Below are positions 47,725 through 60,391 of a DNA stretch of 64,000 nt, piece by piece. The notes below the pieces were generated by a model. The model saw only the letters and a program-made list of their open reading frames with translations. It had not been told where the DNA came from and ran no database searches. The translations under genes were made by a program, and so were the position numbers. Position 1 is the stretch's first letter; every line of letters starts with the position of its first letter. The stretch comes from Palaemon carinicauda. Lineage: Eukaryota > Arthropoda > Malacostraca > Decapoda > Palaemonidae. The stretch is from the NCBI RefSeq assembly GCF_036898095.1, contig NC_090744.1, positions 91,392,013-91,456,012 on the forward strand, written 5' to 3'.

Positions 47725-50700
47725 CTTGTGAAAGGCTATTTTTATGTTACCGAAGGCAGGGTAACACAACATCAAATGATATTCTGTGGCGGGATTTAAA
47801 CAAAAACAACCCCCACACCCTTGAATCTTACTAATGACAATTCTCTCCAACACAAACTTTCCCCTGACGTTATCATAAACTGGACTCTTAGACTGAAGGG
47901 CAACAAAAACAAAACATGACCTTAAAACTATATTTTTCACAAACTAAAACGCAAAAAAATTGCATTCAAAATGAACTTAACATAGAAACCACCAACAACC
48001 AAAATAATTACACGTAAAACAAATCATTAAATTCATAAATATACCAAAAAAAACGTAACACCATTCATATAAAACCCTAACAACCTTAAAATTAATCTCG
48101 ACCACAACCAAAATGTATATTATATTTTATGGGACATCAACACAGTCCTCAACACAAAGCCAACTGTCTTTTATGGCAAACTATCAAATATGTTTACAAT
48201 TGTTTATTTATTAATGCGGAAACTGTCTCCGCACACAATCCGATCAGTCCTTGGCACAGCCACCAATCTGTGGCAAACGGAACTATATTTAGTTCCAGTC
48301 AACTGAACTAAACAGTCAATTAGTTGTCATCATCATCATCATCATCATCATCATTGTTATCATCAATCGGAATCTTGTAAAAGGCTATTTTTATGTTACT
48401 GAAGGCAGGGTAACACGACATCAAATGATATTCTGTGGCGGGATGTAAACAAAAACAACCCCCACACCCTTGAATCTTACTAATGACAATTCTCTCCGCA
48501 ACACAAACTTTCCCCTGACGTTATCATAAACTGGACTCTTAGACTGAAGGGCAACAAAAAAAAAACATGACCTTAAAACTATATTTCTCACAAACTAAAA
48601 CGCAAAAAAAATTGCATTCAAAATAAACTTAACATAGAAACCACCAAGAACCAAAATAATTACACGTAAAACAAATCATTAAATTCATAAATATACCAAA
48701 AAAAACCGTAACACCATTCATATAAAACCCTAACAAACTTAAAATTAATCTCGACCACAACCAAAATGTATATTATATTTAATGGGACATCAACACAGTC
48801 CTCAACACAAAGTCAACTGTCTTTTATGGCAAACTATCAAATATGTTTACAATTGTTTATTTATTAATGCGGAAACTGTCCCCGCACACAACCCGATCAG
48901 TCCTTGGCACAGCCACCAATCTGTGGCAAACGGAACTATATTCAGTTCCAGTCAACTGAACTAAACAGTCAATTAGTTGTCATCATCATCATCATCATCA
49001 TCATTATCATTGTTATCATCAATCGGAATCTTGTAAAAGGCTATTTTTATGTTACTGAAGGCAGGGTAACACGACATCAAATGATATTCTGTGGCGGGAT
49101 GTAAACAAAAACAACCCCCACACCCTTGAATCTTACTAATGACAATTCTCTCCGCAACACAAACTTTCCCCTGACGTTATCATAAACTGGACTCTTAGAC
49201 TGAAGGGCAACAAAAACAAAACATGACCTTAAAACTATATTTCTCACAAACTAAAACGCAAAAAAAATTGCATTCAAAATAAACTTGACATAGAAACCAC
49301 CAACAACCAAAATAATTACACGTAAAACAAATCATTAAATTCATAAATATACCAAAAAAAAACGTAACACCATTCATATAACACCCTAACAAACTTAAAA
49401 TTAATCTCGACCACAACCAAAATGTATATTATATTTTATGGGACATCAACACAGTCCTCAACACAAAGCCAACTGTCTTTTATGGCAAACTATCAAATAT
49501 GTTTACAATTGTTTATTTATTACTGCGGAAACTGTCTCCGCACACAACCCGATCAGTCCTTGGCACAGCCACCAATCTGTGGCAAACGGAACTATATTCA
49601 GTTCCAGTCAACTGAACTAAACAGTCAATTAGTTGTCATCATCATCATCATCATCATTGTTATCATCAATCGGAATCTTGTAAAAGGCTATTTTTATGTT
49701 ACTGAAGGCAGGGTAACACGACATCAAATGATATTCTGTGGCGGGATGTAAACAAAAACAACCCCCACACCCTTGAATCTTACTAATGACAATTCTCTCC
49801 GCAACACAAACTTTCCCCTGACGTTATCATAAACTGGACTCTTAGACTGAGGGGCAACAAAAACAAAACATGACCTTAAAACTATATTTCTCACAAACTA
49901 AAACGCAAAAAAAATTGCATTCAAAATAAACTTAACATAGAAACCACCAACAACCAAAATAATTACACGTAAAACAAATCATTAAATTCATAAATATACC
50001 AAAAAAAACGTAACACCATTCATATAAAACCATAACAAACTTAAAATTAATCTCGACCACAACCAAAATGTATATTATGTTTTATGGGACATCAACACAG
50101 TCCTCAACACAAAGCCAACTGTCTTTTATGGCAAACTATCAAATATGTTTACAATTGTTTATTTATTAATGCGGAAACTGTCTCCGCACACAACCCGATC
50201 AGTCCTTGGCACAGCCACCAATCTGTGGCAAACGGAACTATATTCAGTTCCAGTCAACTGAACTAAACAGTCAATTAGTTGTCATCATCATCATCATCAT
50301 CATCATCATTGTTATCATCAATCGGAATCTTGTAAAAGGCTATTTTTATGTTACTGAAGGCTGGGTAACAAGACATCAAATGATATTCTGTGGCGGGATG
50401 TAAACAAAAACAACCCCCACACCCTTGAATCTTACTAATGACAATTCTCTCCGCAACACAAACTTTCCCCTGACGTTATCATAAACTGGACTCTTAGACT
50501 GAAGGGCAACAAAAACAAAACATGACCTTAAAACTATATTTCTCACAAACTAAAACGCAAAAAAAATTGCATTCAAAATAAACTTAACATAGAAACCACC
50601 AACAACCAAAATAATTACACGTAAAACAAATCATTAAATTCATAAATATACCAAAAAAAACGTAACACCATTCATATAAAACCCTAACAAACTTAAAATT

Positions 50701-53530
50701 AATCTCGACCACAACCAAAATGTATATTATATTTTATGGGACATCAACACAGTCCTCAACACAAAGCCAACTGTCTTTTATGGCAAACTATCAAATATGT
50801 TTACAATTGTTTATTTATTAATGCGGAAACTGTCTCCGCACACAACCCGATCAGTCCTTGGCACAGCCACCAATCTGTGGCAAACAGAACTATATTCAGT
50901 TCCAGTCAACTGAACTAAACAGTCAATTAGTTGTCATCATCATCATCATCATCATCATCATTATTATTATCATCAATCGGAATCTTGTAAAAGGCTATTT
51001 TTATGTTACTGAAGGCAGGGTAACACGACATCAAATGATATTCTGTGGCGGGATGTAAACAAAAACAACCCCCACACCCTTGAATCTTACTAATGACAAT
51101 TCTCTCCGCAACACAAACTTTCCCCTGACGTTATCATAAACTGGACTCTTAGACTGAAGGGCAACAAAAACAAAACATGACCTTAAAACTATATTTCTCA
51201 CAAACTAAAACGCAAAAAAAATTGCATTCAAAATAAACTTAACATAGAAACCACCAACAACCAAAATAATTACACGTAAAACAAATCATTAAATTCATAA
51301 ATATACCAAAAAAAACGTAACACCATTCATATAAAACCCTAACAAACTTAAAATTAATCTCGACCACAACCAAAATGTATATTATATTTTATGGGACATC
51401 AACACAGTCCTCAACACAAAGCCAACTGTCTTTTATGGCAAACTATCAAATATGTTTACAATTGTTTATTTATTAATGCGGAAACTGTCTCCGCACACAA
51501 CCCGATCAGTCCTTGGCACAGCCACCAATCTGTGGCAAACGGAACTATATTCAGTTCCAGTCAACTGAACTAAACAGTCAATTAGTTGTCATCATCATCA
51601 TCATCATCATCATTGTTATCATCAATCGGAATCTTGTAAAAGGCTATTTTTATGTTACTGAAGGCAGGGTAACACGACATCAAATGATATTCTGTGGCGG
51701 GATGTAAACAAAAACAACCCCCACACCCTTGAATCTTACTAATGACAATTCTCTCCGCAACACAAACTTTCCCCTGACGTTATCATAAACTGGACTCTTA
51801 GACTGAAGGGCAACAAAAACAAAACATGACCTTAAAACTATATTTCTCACAAACTAAAACGCAAAAAAAATTGCATTCAAAATAAACTTAACATAGAAAC
51901 CACCAACAACCAAAATAATTACACGTAAAACAAATCATTAAATTCATAAATATACCAAAAAAAACGTAACACCATTCATATAAAACCCTAACAAACTTAA
52001 AATTAATCTCGACCACAACCAAAATGTATATTATATTTTATGGGACATCAACACAGTCCTCAACACAAAGCCAACTGTCTTTTATGGCAAACTATCAAAT
52101 ATGTTTACAATTGTTTATTTATTACTGCGGAAACTGTCTCCGCACACAACCCGATCAGTCCTTGGCACAGCCACCAATCTGTGGCAAACGGAACTATATT
52201 CAGTTCCAGTCAACTGAACTAAACAGTCAATTAGTTGTCATCATCATCATCATCATCATTGTTATCATCAATCGGAATCTTGTAAAAGGCTATTTTTATG
52301 TTACTGAAGGCAGGGTAACACGACATCAAATGATATTCTGTGGCGGGATGTAAACAAAAACAACCCCCACACCCTTGAATCTTACTAATGACAATTCTCT
52401 CCGCAACACAAACTTTCCCCTGACGTTATCATAAACTGGACTCTTAGACTGAGGGGCAACAAAAACAAAACATGACCTTAAAACTATATTTCTCACAAAC
52501 TAAAACGCAAAAAAAATTGCATTCAAAATAAACTTAACATAGAAACCACCAACAACCAAAATAATTACACGTAAAACAAATCATTAAATTCATAAATATA
52601 CCAAAAAAAACGTAACACCATTCATATAAAACCATAACAAACTTAAAATTAATCTCGACCACAACCAAAATGTATATTATGTTTTATGGGACATCAACAC
52701 AGTCCTCAACACAAAGCCAACTGTCTTTTATGGCAAACTATCAAATATGTTTACAATTGTTTATTTATTAATGCGGAAACTGTCTCCGCACACAACCCGA
52801 TCAGTCCTTGGCACAGCCACCAATCTGTGGCAAACGGAACTATATTCAGTTCCAGTCAACTGAACTAAACAGTCAATTAGTTGTCATCATCATCATCATC
52901 ATCATCGTTATCATCAATCGGGATCGTGTAAAAGGCTATTTTTATGTCACTGAAGGCAGGGTAACACGACATCAAATGATATTCTGTGGCGGGATGTAAA
53001 CAAAAACAACCCCCACACCCTTGAATCTTACTAATGACAATTCTCTCCGCAACACAAACTTTCCCCTGACGTTATCATAAACTGGACTCTTAGACTGAAG
53101 GGCAACAAAAACAAAACATGACCTTAAAACTATATTTCTCACAAACTAAAACGCAAAAAAAATTGCATTCAAAATAAACTTAACATAGAAACCACCAACA
53201 ACCAAAATAATTACACGTAAAACAAATCATTAAATTCATAAATATACCAAAAAAAAACGTAACACCATTCATATAACACCCTAACAAACTTAAAATTAAT
53301 CTCGACCACAACCAAAATGTATATTATATTTTATGGGACATCAACACAGTCCTCAACACAAAGCCAACTGTCTTTTATGGCAAACTATCAAATATGTTTA
53401 CAATTGTTTATTTATTAATGCGGAAACTGTCTCCGCACACAACATGATCAGTCCTTGGCACAGCCACCAATCTGTGGCAAACGGAACTATATTCAGTTCC
53501 AGTCAACTGAACTAAACAGTCAATTAGTTG

Positions 53531-53561
<31 letters not shown>

Positions 53562-53581
53562 TATTATCATCAATCGGAATC
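47725..53581. repeat. nine-copy tandem array of a ~650-bp LTR-end-plus-flank unit
   Basis: Units start (LTR terminus TGTGGCGGGAT) at 47785, 48434, 49090, 49737, 50389, 51044, 51693, 52339 and 52985. Spacing is 646-656 bp, varying mainly with an internal (TCA)n tract. Each unit has about 60 bp that lies outside the LTR in copy 1 (CTTGTAAAAGGCTATTTTTA...GATATTC) plus about 590 bp of the LTR's 3' part. Units are nearly identical by eye. The recurring 60-66 aa ORFs are by-products, not genes. Confidence 0.9.
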
Positions 53582-54131
53582 TTAAAAAACAGGCTAGGTC
53601 ATCAACGGTTGTGCAGTCAAATGAGCAGTCCAAACAATATTAAATACAGGCCAGGTCAACAACAACAAATCCACTTTCTAAATTCGTATCTCTCCAAAGG
53701 AGGAATCACGGCCTGCCAAAATAAAAAAGAAAAACACTTACGAACACTCCTAACTAACTTAACTATCGCACTATAATCAAAGATAAACAATAAACAATTC
53801 ATGAACGCGCCTAACAAAAATAAATTAAAACAGTACTTACTCCGAATATAAAAAAATCACTTCACAGCCGGCTTTCAAAGAACAAAAAATATCACAACCG
53901 ACTCCTGCTACAGTCAAATATCCAATGCTTTCGCCCAAGACATTCATTACCGCCCTAACCTAGCTAAAAAATGTAAACAAACAACCTCAAATATACCGAC
54001 AGTCTTTCCCACTACAAACAATCATTCGCTAACTACCCTTGTTCTTCGGCGCGCACCACCCACACACAAACACACAAACACACATACTCTCTCGCGCACG
54101 CGCGATTTAACAAAACTAAAGCAAATGAAAT

Positions 54132-54136
<5 letters not shown>

Positions 54137-54217
<81 letters not shown>

Positions 54218-54237
54218 AAAACTAAAGTAAATAAACA

Positions 54238-54275
<38 letters not shown>
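54137..54275. repeat. two (CT)n tracts in LTR D
   Basis: About 54137-54214 and 54240-54275, separated by GACAAAACTAAAGTAAATAA; corresponding tracts occur in LTR C. Confidence 0.9.
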
Positions 54276-54276
<1 letters not shown>

Positions 54277-54306
54277 ATGACAAAGCTAAAGCAAATAAAA
54301 TGTCTA

Positions 54307-55636
54307 CAATGGGCAAGTAAAAAATAAGGTTCCCAAAATTTTTGCAGGTATAAGACATTTTTTATTGACATAAATAAGTATACAATGTGAAAGCTTATAC
54401 TTTAAACTATTTTTCTACATAGTCGCCAGATTTTTCTACGCATTTTTCCTGACGAGTTATCCACTTCTGAAAACCCTCTTCGAAGAACTCCGCCGCTAGG
54501 CCGTCGATGAACTTGCTGACCGCTTCCTTCACCTCTTCATCTGTATTGAAGCGTTGTCCACCCAAGTGTTGCTTCAATTTCGGAAACAAGTGGAATTCGC
54601 TGGGAGCAAGATCAGGGCTGTAGGGGGCATGATCAAGCAATTTCCAGCCGAATTTGTCCAGTAGGGCGGTGGTCTGTCGAGAGACATGCGGGCGCGCGTT
54701 GTCGTGGTGCAGCCTAATGCCCTTGGTCAATCTTCCTCTCCGGCGATTTTGGATGGCTCTTTTGAGTTTCGTCAACGTCTCGCAATACCTCTCCGAATTT
54801 ATTGTGGTCCCTTTAGGCATAAACTCGGTAAGCAAGACGCCTTTTTGGTCCCAAAATACCGTTGCCATCACTTTTCCTGCGGAGAGGGTCTGCTTAAACT
54901 TCTTCGGCACAGGTGATCCGGTATGGCGCCATTGTTTCGACTGTTCTTTTGTTTCTGGAGTGACGTAGTGACACCACGTTTCATCTCCCGTAATAATGGA
55001 GTCCAAGAATTCTTCGGTATTCTCGGCGCATTCTCGAAGAAACCCCCCGGCACACTTGACGCGATTGTCTTTGTCGGTTTATGAAAGCATGTGCGGGACC
55101 CACCGCGCACACACCTTGTGATAACCAAGTTTTCCAGTCAAAATGTTGTCGATGGTTTTTTCACAAACCTCAGGAACCTGGTCAGCCAGCTCCCGAAGTG
55201 TTACTCTCCGATCCTCGAAGAGAATGCGCTCAATCTTCGCCACGATTTCGTCGGACACCGATGGCCTCCCGCTCCTTTGCTCGTCGTGGACGTCTGTGCG
55301 TCCTTCGGAGAACTCCCTGCACCACTTGCGGACGTGTTGGACGCTGATGCAAGCTTTGCCATAAACTTCTTCCAACTGTCTATGAATTTCAATAGGTTTA
55401 AGCTTCTGCGCGTTTGAAAATCGAATCACTGAACGGATTTCACACCTGGCGGTGACAGCGATTGCAGGCTCCATCGCGGATGGCTGTTAGGACGGCACTG
55501 AGCGTCGCAGCGATCGCTCCCGGTAGTGGGAATGGAGTGGGCGGAGCAACAATCAAGGCGGTGTTGCCAGATTTCACCTAGCATCTCGCATGGCGAGTGT
55601 ACAGCGTTGGGAACCTTATTTTTTACTTGCCCCTCG
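54307..55636 (-). mobile_element. mariner-type transposon, 1,330 bp
   Basis: Inverted ends C(A/G)A(T/G)GGGCAAGTAAAAAATA... at 54307-54334 and 55609-55636, flanked by TA (54305-54306, 55637-55638). The same site in LTR C (TCTCTATTTAAC, TA at 60230-60231) is empty, proving the insertion. Confidence 0.92.
54407..55474 (-). CDS. mariner transposase with one in-frame stop
   Basis: 356-codon frame starting at the Met at 55474, interrupted only by TAA at 55079-55081. Helix-turn-helix parts: EIHRQLEEVYGKACISVQHV and RSGRPSVSDE. Catalytic blocks: SIITGDETWCHYV (D), LHHDNARPHVSRQ (D), and APYSPDLAPSEFHLF. The third acid, 34 residues after the second, is E (PSE) where mariner proteins usually have D. 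Length is normal for mariner (about 345-355). The usual WVPRxL linker is present as WVPHML just before the stop. Confidence 0.85.
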
Positions 55637-55655
55637 TATTTAACAATACTAAAAC

Positions 55656-55658
<3 letters not shown>

Positions 55659-55736
<78 letters not shown>
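55659..55736. repeat. (CT)n microsatellite in LTR D
   Basis: 78-bp CT run just inside the LTR start; LTR C has one at 60251-60300. Confidence 0.95.
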
Positions 55737-55739
<3 letters not shown>

Positions 55740-55780
55740 TTGGCAAAACAAAAAAATTGAAATAAAATTAATCCTCCACA

Positions 55781-55797
55781 TTCCTTCTCCCTTACTT
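55781..55797 (-). promoter_or_regulatory. polypurine tract of Gypsy D
   Basis: Minus strand AAAGTAAGGGAGAAGGAA directly before LTR start TGTGGAGG. Confidence 0.7.
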
Positions 55798-55822
55798 TGC
55801 CAAATCCTCACACAACACTTAC

Positions 55823-58660
55823 CTATTTTCTCATTACCCAGTCGCAATCAGGAACAGGGCCTCGGCTTCGAGTAACTGGGCCTTCATATACCTGCACTCT
55901 CTCATTCACTTCTTCCATGTCGTTTTCATTCAACGTACTATTACGATTCCCGTCTATGTTCTGCTCGTCTAAGATATCATTCGCTATTTCATCTACCTCG
56001 GTTTCATCTGGCCCGAAAATCCCACTAATTTCTGTCAACAATTCATCCATTACATCTAAACCATTTTCTACTTTAACAAAAGAATCATTCATACAGCTTA
56101 TCATTCTCCTATCTTTCATTCGCGTGTTCGTCATACGTTCTCTTGCCTCATCTAACGAAAAACCACACACACTATAAGTATCATTCATACTCATCCAAGT
56201 TTCATCTGTATTAATAAATTTATCTTCCATACTCACCTGTACATTTACACCCTTGTCCTGCTTATTCTGATTCCCGCCAACAACTACAAAATTTTCCTGT
56301 CTTTTATCCCCAGTAAAATTCACAGATTTCTTTTTCCTTTCATACTCTACTAACACCAATTGCTTATCTTCTAAACCTAATGCCTCACACATACTCGGTT
56401 CATACTTGTTCGTTTTCAGCCATTTATTCATACCATTCTCCTGAATATATCTTGGTACCTTCTTCCATTTTCGCAACTGATTGTGGTGTGCCCTAACCTT
56501 TTCCACACTACCATCCACATTTACTTTACCTAAAACATAACTCAACCCACTAGAACCAACATCTAACACCTCATATGGACCTTCAAACTTATCACGTACC
56601 TTATTGACATTCATTCTTCCATTTTCAATTACTTCTTTTAACACTTTCTCTCCCACTTTGTAGCTTTCAAATCTCTCATTTGCTTTCTTCCAAACATCTC
56701 TATCATTCTCGGACACACTCAATCTCGGTCTTACTATCTTTTCAAAATTCAACACAAACTTACACGGAGACATACCAGTACTCTTGTGCACCGTCGCATT
56801 ATACGCCCACAACGCACGCCCAACATATAAATCCCAATCATTATCACATGTACTCATCATCCGCAAAATTTCTGTCAAGGTTCTTACCGTCCTTTCAGCC
56901 AAACCATTCGCACTTGGCATATACGGAGTCGAATATACATGTTCAATGCCCCATTCTCTTAACATCTGCTCAAACTCCCATCCAACAAACTCCGGACCAT
57001 TGTCACTTAACATTTTTGCAGGCTTACACACACTCATCGGCAACATCACTTGACTACATTCTCGCTACAGTCTCACTTCTTTTATTCTTGATGGGTACTG
57101 CATACGCAAACCTGCTCATATGATCGACCATAATAATCATTCCCACATGTCTCCTCGCAGTCACAGGCAACGAAACACAATCAATCACAAACATCTCAAA
57201 TGGCTCTTTCATACGTAACCTCAGAACAGGCGGACTTGCATGCATGCTCTGATACTTTCCCTTCTGACAATCCTCACAAGTAGTCGCTACATCCCTACAA
57301 ATTTGACTCAACCCAGGCGTAAACAACCTCTCTCGCATGCATTCCCACAATTTATTCTTCCCCATATGCCCATACCTGTCATGCACTACCATACACATAC
57401 TTACAGCTGCATGCATTGGAAATACAGGAACATATATATCTTCATCCATTCCCCTATGCAAAAAATACACAATATTCTTACAAACAATAAATCTTTTAAC
57501 AACTTTCTTATACGCTTCCAAATCACACGGCCATTCTTCCACCCTAATACCATTTAAAATACAATCACGTAACCTATTTATTTCGAAACATTCACCTTGC
57601 ATTTCTTCCACCTCTTCTTTGCTTAACAAATCTTCTTCACTCTTTGCAATATCAATCATGCCAACAAAATTCGCCATGAATACACTATTATCCTCAATTA
57701 CTATTACCTTACGGCCATTCTTTGAAAGCAAACCCTTACCAACATCAACTGACACATGGTGCAACCTCAAAAAATCTATTCCCATCAAAAAACAACTAGG
57801 CATTTCATTCTCTCCCATTATAATAAAATTGTTCAACTTCCATACTCCCTAGTTTCACCTTCAACCTCACTTCTTCCCAAACAAGTAAACTTCCCTGACC
57901 TATTCCATGAATTCTCACACTCGTACACTGTCTTTTCACTTCCCAATTATACCTCTCAATTTCCCTGATAACCGACTCATTTACTAATGACACTTGAGCA
58001 CCCGTATCAATTAAACTACAATATTCATTCTCATTTATATTCACATATGTCATCATCCTTCCTTTTACACCATGCATACATACATTTACTCTCCTTTCAA
58101 TTCTGTCGCTCACTTCACCAATATGTTCATCATCATATTCACTGTCCTCTATATCGTCATATCTTAGATTAAGGTCACTTGCACCATTATCCTTCTCACT
58201 CAACAATTTGCAACATTCCTCATTACATTGCATCCTCAAGATATATTCCCTATCATTCTTCTTACATGCCCTATATTCCATCGGTCGATTCCATCCAAAA
58301 TACAAATACACAGTTACACCATACAACATACTTACCATCAATAATATCTTTGATAATACTTCCCCTTCTAGTACACTACTCTCCTTCTCATATACCATTT
58401 CTTTTGACACTTCATTCATCACCCTTCTTTTAAGCTCGCTTACGCTACCCGGTATTTCCGTGTTTAACCCCTCTTGTATTAACTTACTTAAACCCATTAG
58501 GATACACTTATATACCATATCTTCCCCTTCACAAATCTGCTCCACAACTAAACCTTCAGGCAACCTTTCAGAATTCTGATTACTCTTTTTATCTTCCATC
58601 CTCCCATGCATCCTCAACATCGCATCTGCTATCACATTCTTATTTCCCGGTTTCATGAAC
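55823..58660 (-). pseudogene. Gypsy D pol: protease-like, integrase and tail
   Basis: Close copy of the 3' two-thirds of Gypsy C pol, in three frames (58656-57805, 57836-57054, 57049-55823). Small deletions near 57835 and 57050 cause the frame breaks. It starts at NKNVIADAM (with LRM for SRM), right after the RNase H end, so RT and RNase H are missing. Contains CSLIDTGAQVSLV (retropepsin), the zinc-binding HDRYGHMGKN ... CEDCQKG, the integrase D-D-E blocks (FVIDCVSLP, LSDNGPEFVG, NGLAERTVRTL), GPYEVLD and the acidic tail. Truncated at 58660, where a fragment of the 1.6-kb DNA element begins. Confidence 0.85.
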
Positions 58661-58666
58661 TTTTTT

Positions 58667-58930
58667 ACCTCCCATTCCCCGAATTGTTAAAACGCCTGTT
58701 TAACTCCATAGATAATTGTCATATGACCTACCCCAAGCAATACGAAATTCTTTGTCAGTAAAAGTTCAGCATACCTGGTAATGTGATTCGTGACTTTAGA
58801 CTTTACAAGACAAACTTTTTATATCTTACCCACTCGCTTACATTGAAGATCAAGAACGAGACTTATGACAGGAGACGAAAAAAGCCATGCTAACCCTACA
58901 CTTCGCACTTCAAGCAAATGTTGGTAAAGC
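58667..58930 (+). mobile_element. fragment of the 1.6-kb inverted-ends element
   Basis: Near-identical to 40725-40990 (CCGAATTGTTAAAACGCCTG ... AATGTTGGTAAAGC). Gypsy C's LTR starts directly after it, so this element was probably C's insertion target. Confidence 0.85.
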
Positions 58931-60012
58931 TGTAGCGGGATGTCAACAAAAACAACCCCCCACACCCTTGATCACTCTACTTCCAAAATATCCCACAATA
59001 CAAACTTTCCCCTTACTTTACTTTAAACTGAACTATTGCACGAAGGGAAAAACAAACAAAACATAACCTTAAAACTATATTCACCGCAACCAGAGCAAAA
59101 ATCACACATTAAACAAACTTAACACAAAAACAGACAAAATAACTTTTATATTTATATCATAGCGGTGTGTGTGGGTACACAGAACTCACCAATCACAAAA
59201 CCTTTTCGAATTCAACACCAACAGTCCCCACACAGTAACGAAAAACACTTAAACACTAAAATAAATCATATACCACAACCCAGAAATAAATCACATCTAA
59301 CACCAACATAAGCGAGAACGCCAAAATATTAAATATATAAGTTGTGTGGTAACCTTAGTCCACAGACTCCACACACTGGCAACAATCCTTGTAGCCAGTT
59401 GCCACAATCCCTGGACAGCAATCACTGCAGTCAATTCGAATGTACAATCACATTAATGGTGGTCATCATCATCGTAAAGAACAAATCTATTTCCAGCCGG
59501 GTCGTCAACGCTCAAGTTCTCTATTTATATAAATATCCGCAGTCAAACTATGTTCATTGTACGGTCCAGGTCGTCATCTTCAAGTTATTCATACAAGCAC
59601 ACGGCTGGCAAACCACCTTCCAGGCCAAACTAAAACTCCAAGGAGTCTAAAGGAGCCTAAAGGAGGAATTACGGCTCAAAATATAAAAAAAAGCTTCACA
59701 GCCGGCTTTCGAAGAGCAAAAAAAATAACAACCGACTCTTTCTACAGTCAGAGATCCAATGCTTTCGCCCAAGACATTCATCACCGCCCTATCCTAGCTA
59801 AAAAATGTAAACAAACAACCTCAAATATACCCACAATCTTTCCAACAACAACCAATCATTCGCTAATTACCCTTGTTCTTCGGCGCGCACCGCGGACACA
59901 CAAAACACGCACACACAAACGCACATACACACATACTCTCTCGTGCACGCGCGATCTAACAACACTAAAGCAAATGAAATTCTCTCTCTCTGACAAAACT
60001 AAAGCAAATAAA

Positions 60013-60058
<46 letters not shown>

Positions 60059-60126
60059 AAACTAAGCAAATAAACACTTTCTCTCTCTTGTGGTTTGACA
60101 AAACTTAAGTAAATAAACACCCACAC

Positions 60127-60188
<62 letters not shown>

Positions 60189-60248
60189 CTCTCTCATTAA
60201 TGACAAAGCTAAAGCAAATAAAATGTCTCTATTTAACAATACTAAAAC

Positions 60249-60302
<54 letters not shown>

Positions 60303-60349
60303 ATTTGGCAAAACAAAAAAATAAATTAGAATAAAATTAATCCTCCACA
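58931..60349 (-). mobile_element. 3' LTR of Gypsy C, 1,419 bp
   Basis: Minus strand begins TGTGGAGGATTAATTTTA at 60349 and ends CATCCCGCTACA at 58931 (TG...CA). It contains several (CT)n tracts (about 60015-60055, 60130-60195, 60251-60300), a short (TCA)n tract near 59463 and the uninterrupted mariner target at 60220-60240. It has one copy of the segment that is amplified ninefold in LTR D. Confidence 0.85.
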
Positions 60350-60366
60350 TTCCTCCCCCCTTACTT
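60350..60366 (-). promoter_or_regulatory. polypurine tract of Gypsy C
   Basis: Minus strand AAAGTAAGGGGGGAGGAA just before the LTR. Confidence 0.75.
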
Positions 60367-60391
60367 TGCCAAATCCTCACACAACACTTAC

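Larger units (their letters stand above)
47785..55780 (-). mobile_element. 3' LTR of Gypsy D, expanded to ~8 kb
   Basis: Begins TGTGGAGGATTAATTTTA at 55780 (minus strand), after the polypurine run, and ends CCCGCCACA at 47785. Homologous to the 1.4-kb LTR C (58931-60349). It is enlarged by the tandem array and by a mariner at 54307-55636. 53582-54136 is ordinary LTR sequence matching LTR C near 59650-59950. Confidence 0.75.

Noticed and set aside
48129..53515. Recurring 60-109 aa ORFs in the tandem array (MGHQHSPQHK..., MAQPPICGK...).
   Set aside because: They repeat because the DNA unit repeats. The sequence is LTR-derived, low in coding signal, with a trinucleotide-driven Ile/Ser run.
47725..53581. 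CRISPR array.
   Set aside because: Units of ~650 bp with no short direct repeats or variable spacers; the context is eukaryotic.
54022..55847. ORFs made of RERERE or SLSLSL.
   Set aside because: Translations of (CT)n tracts.
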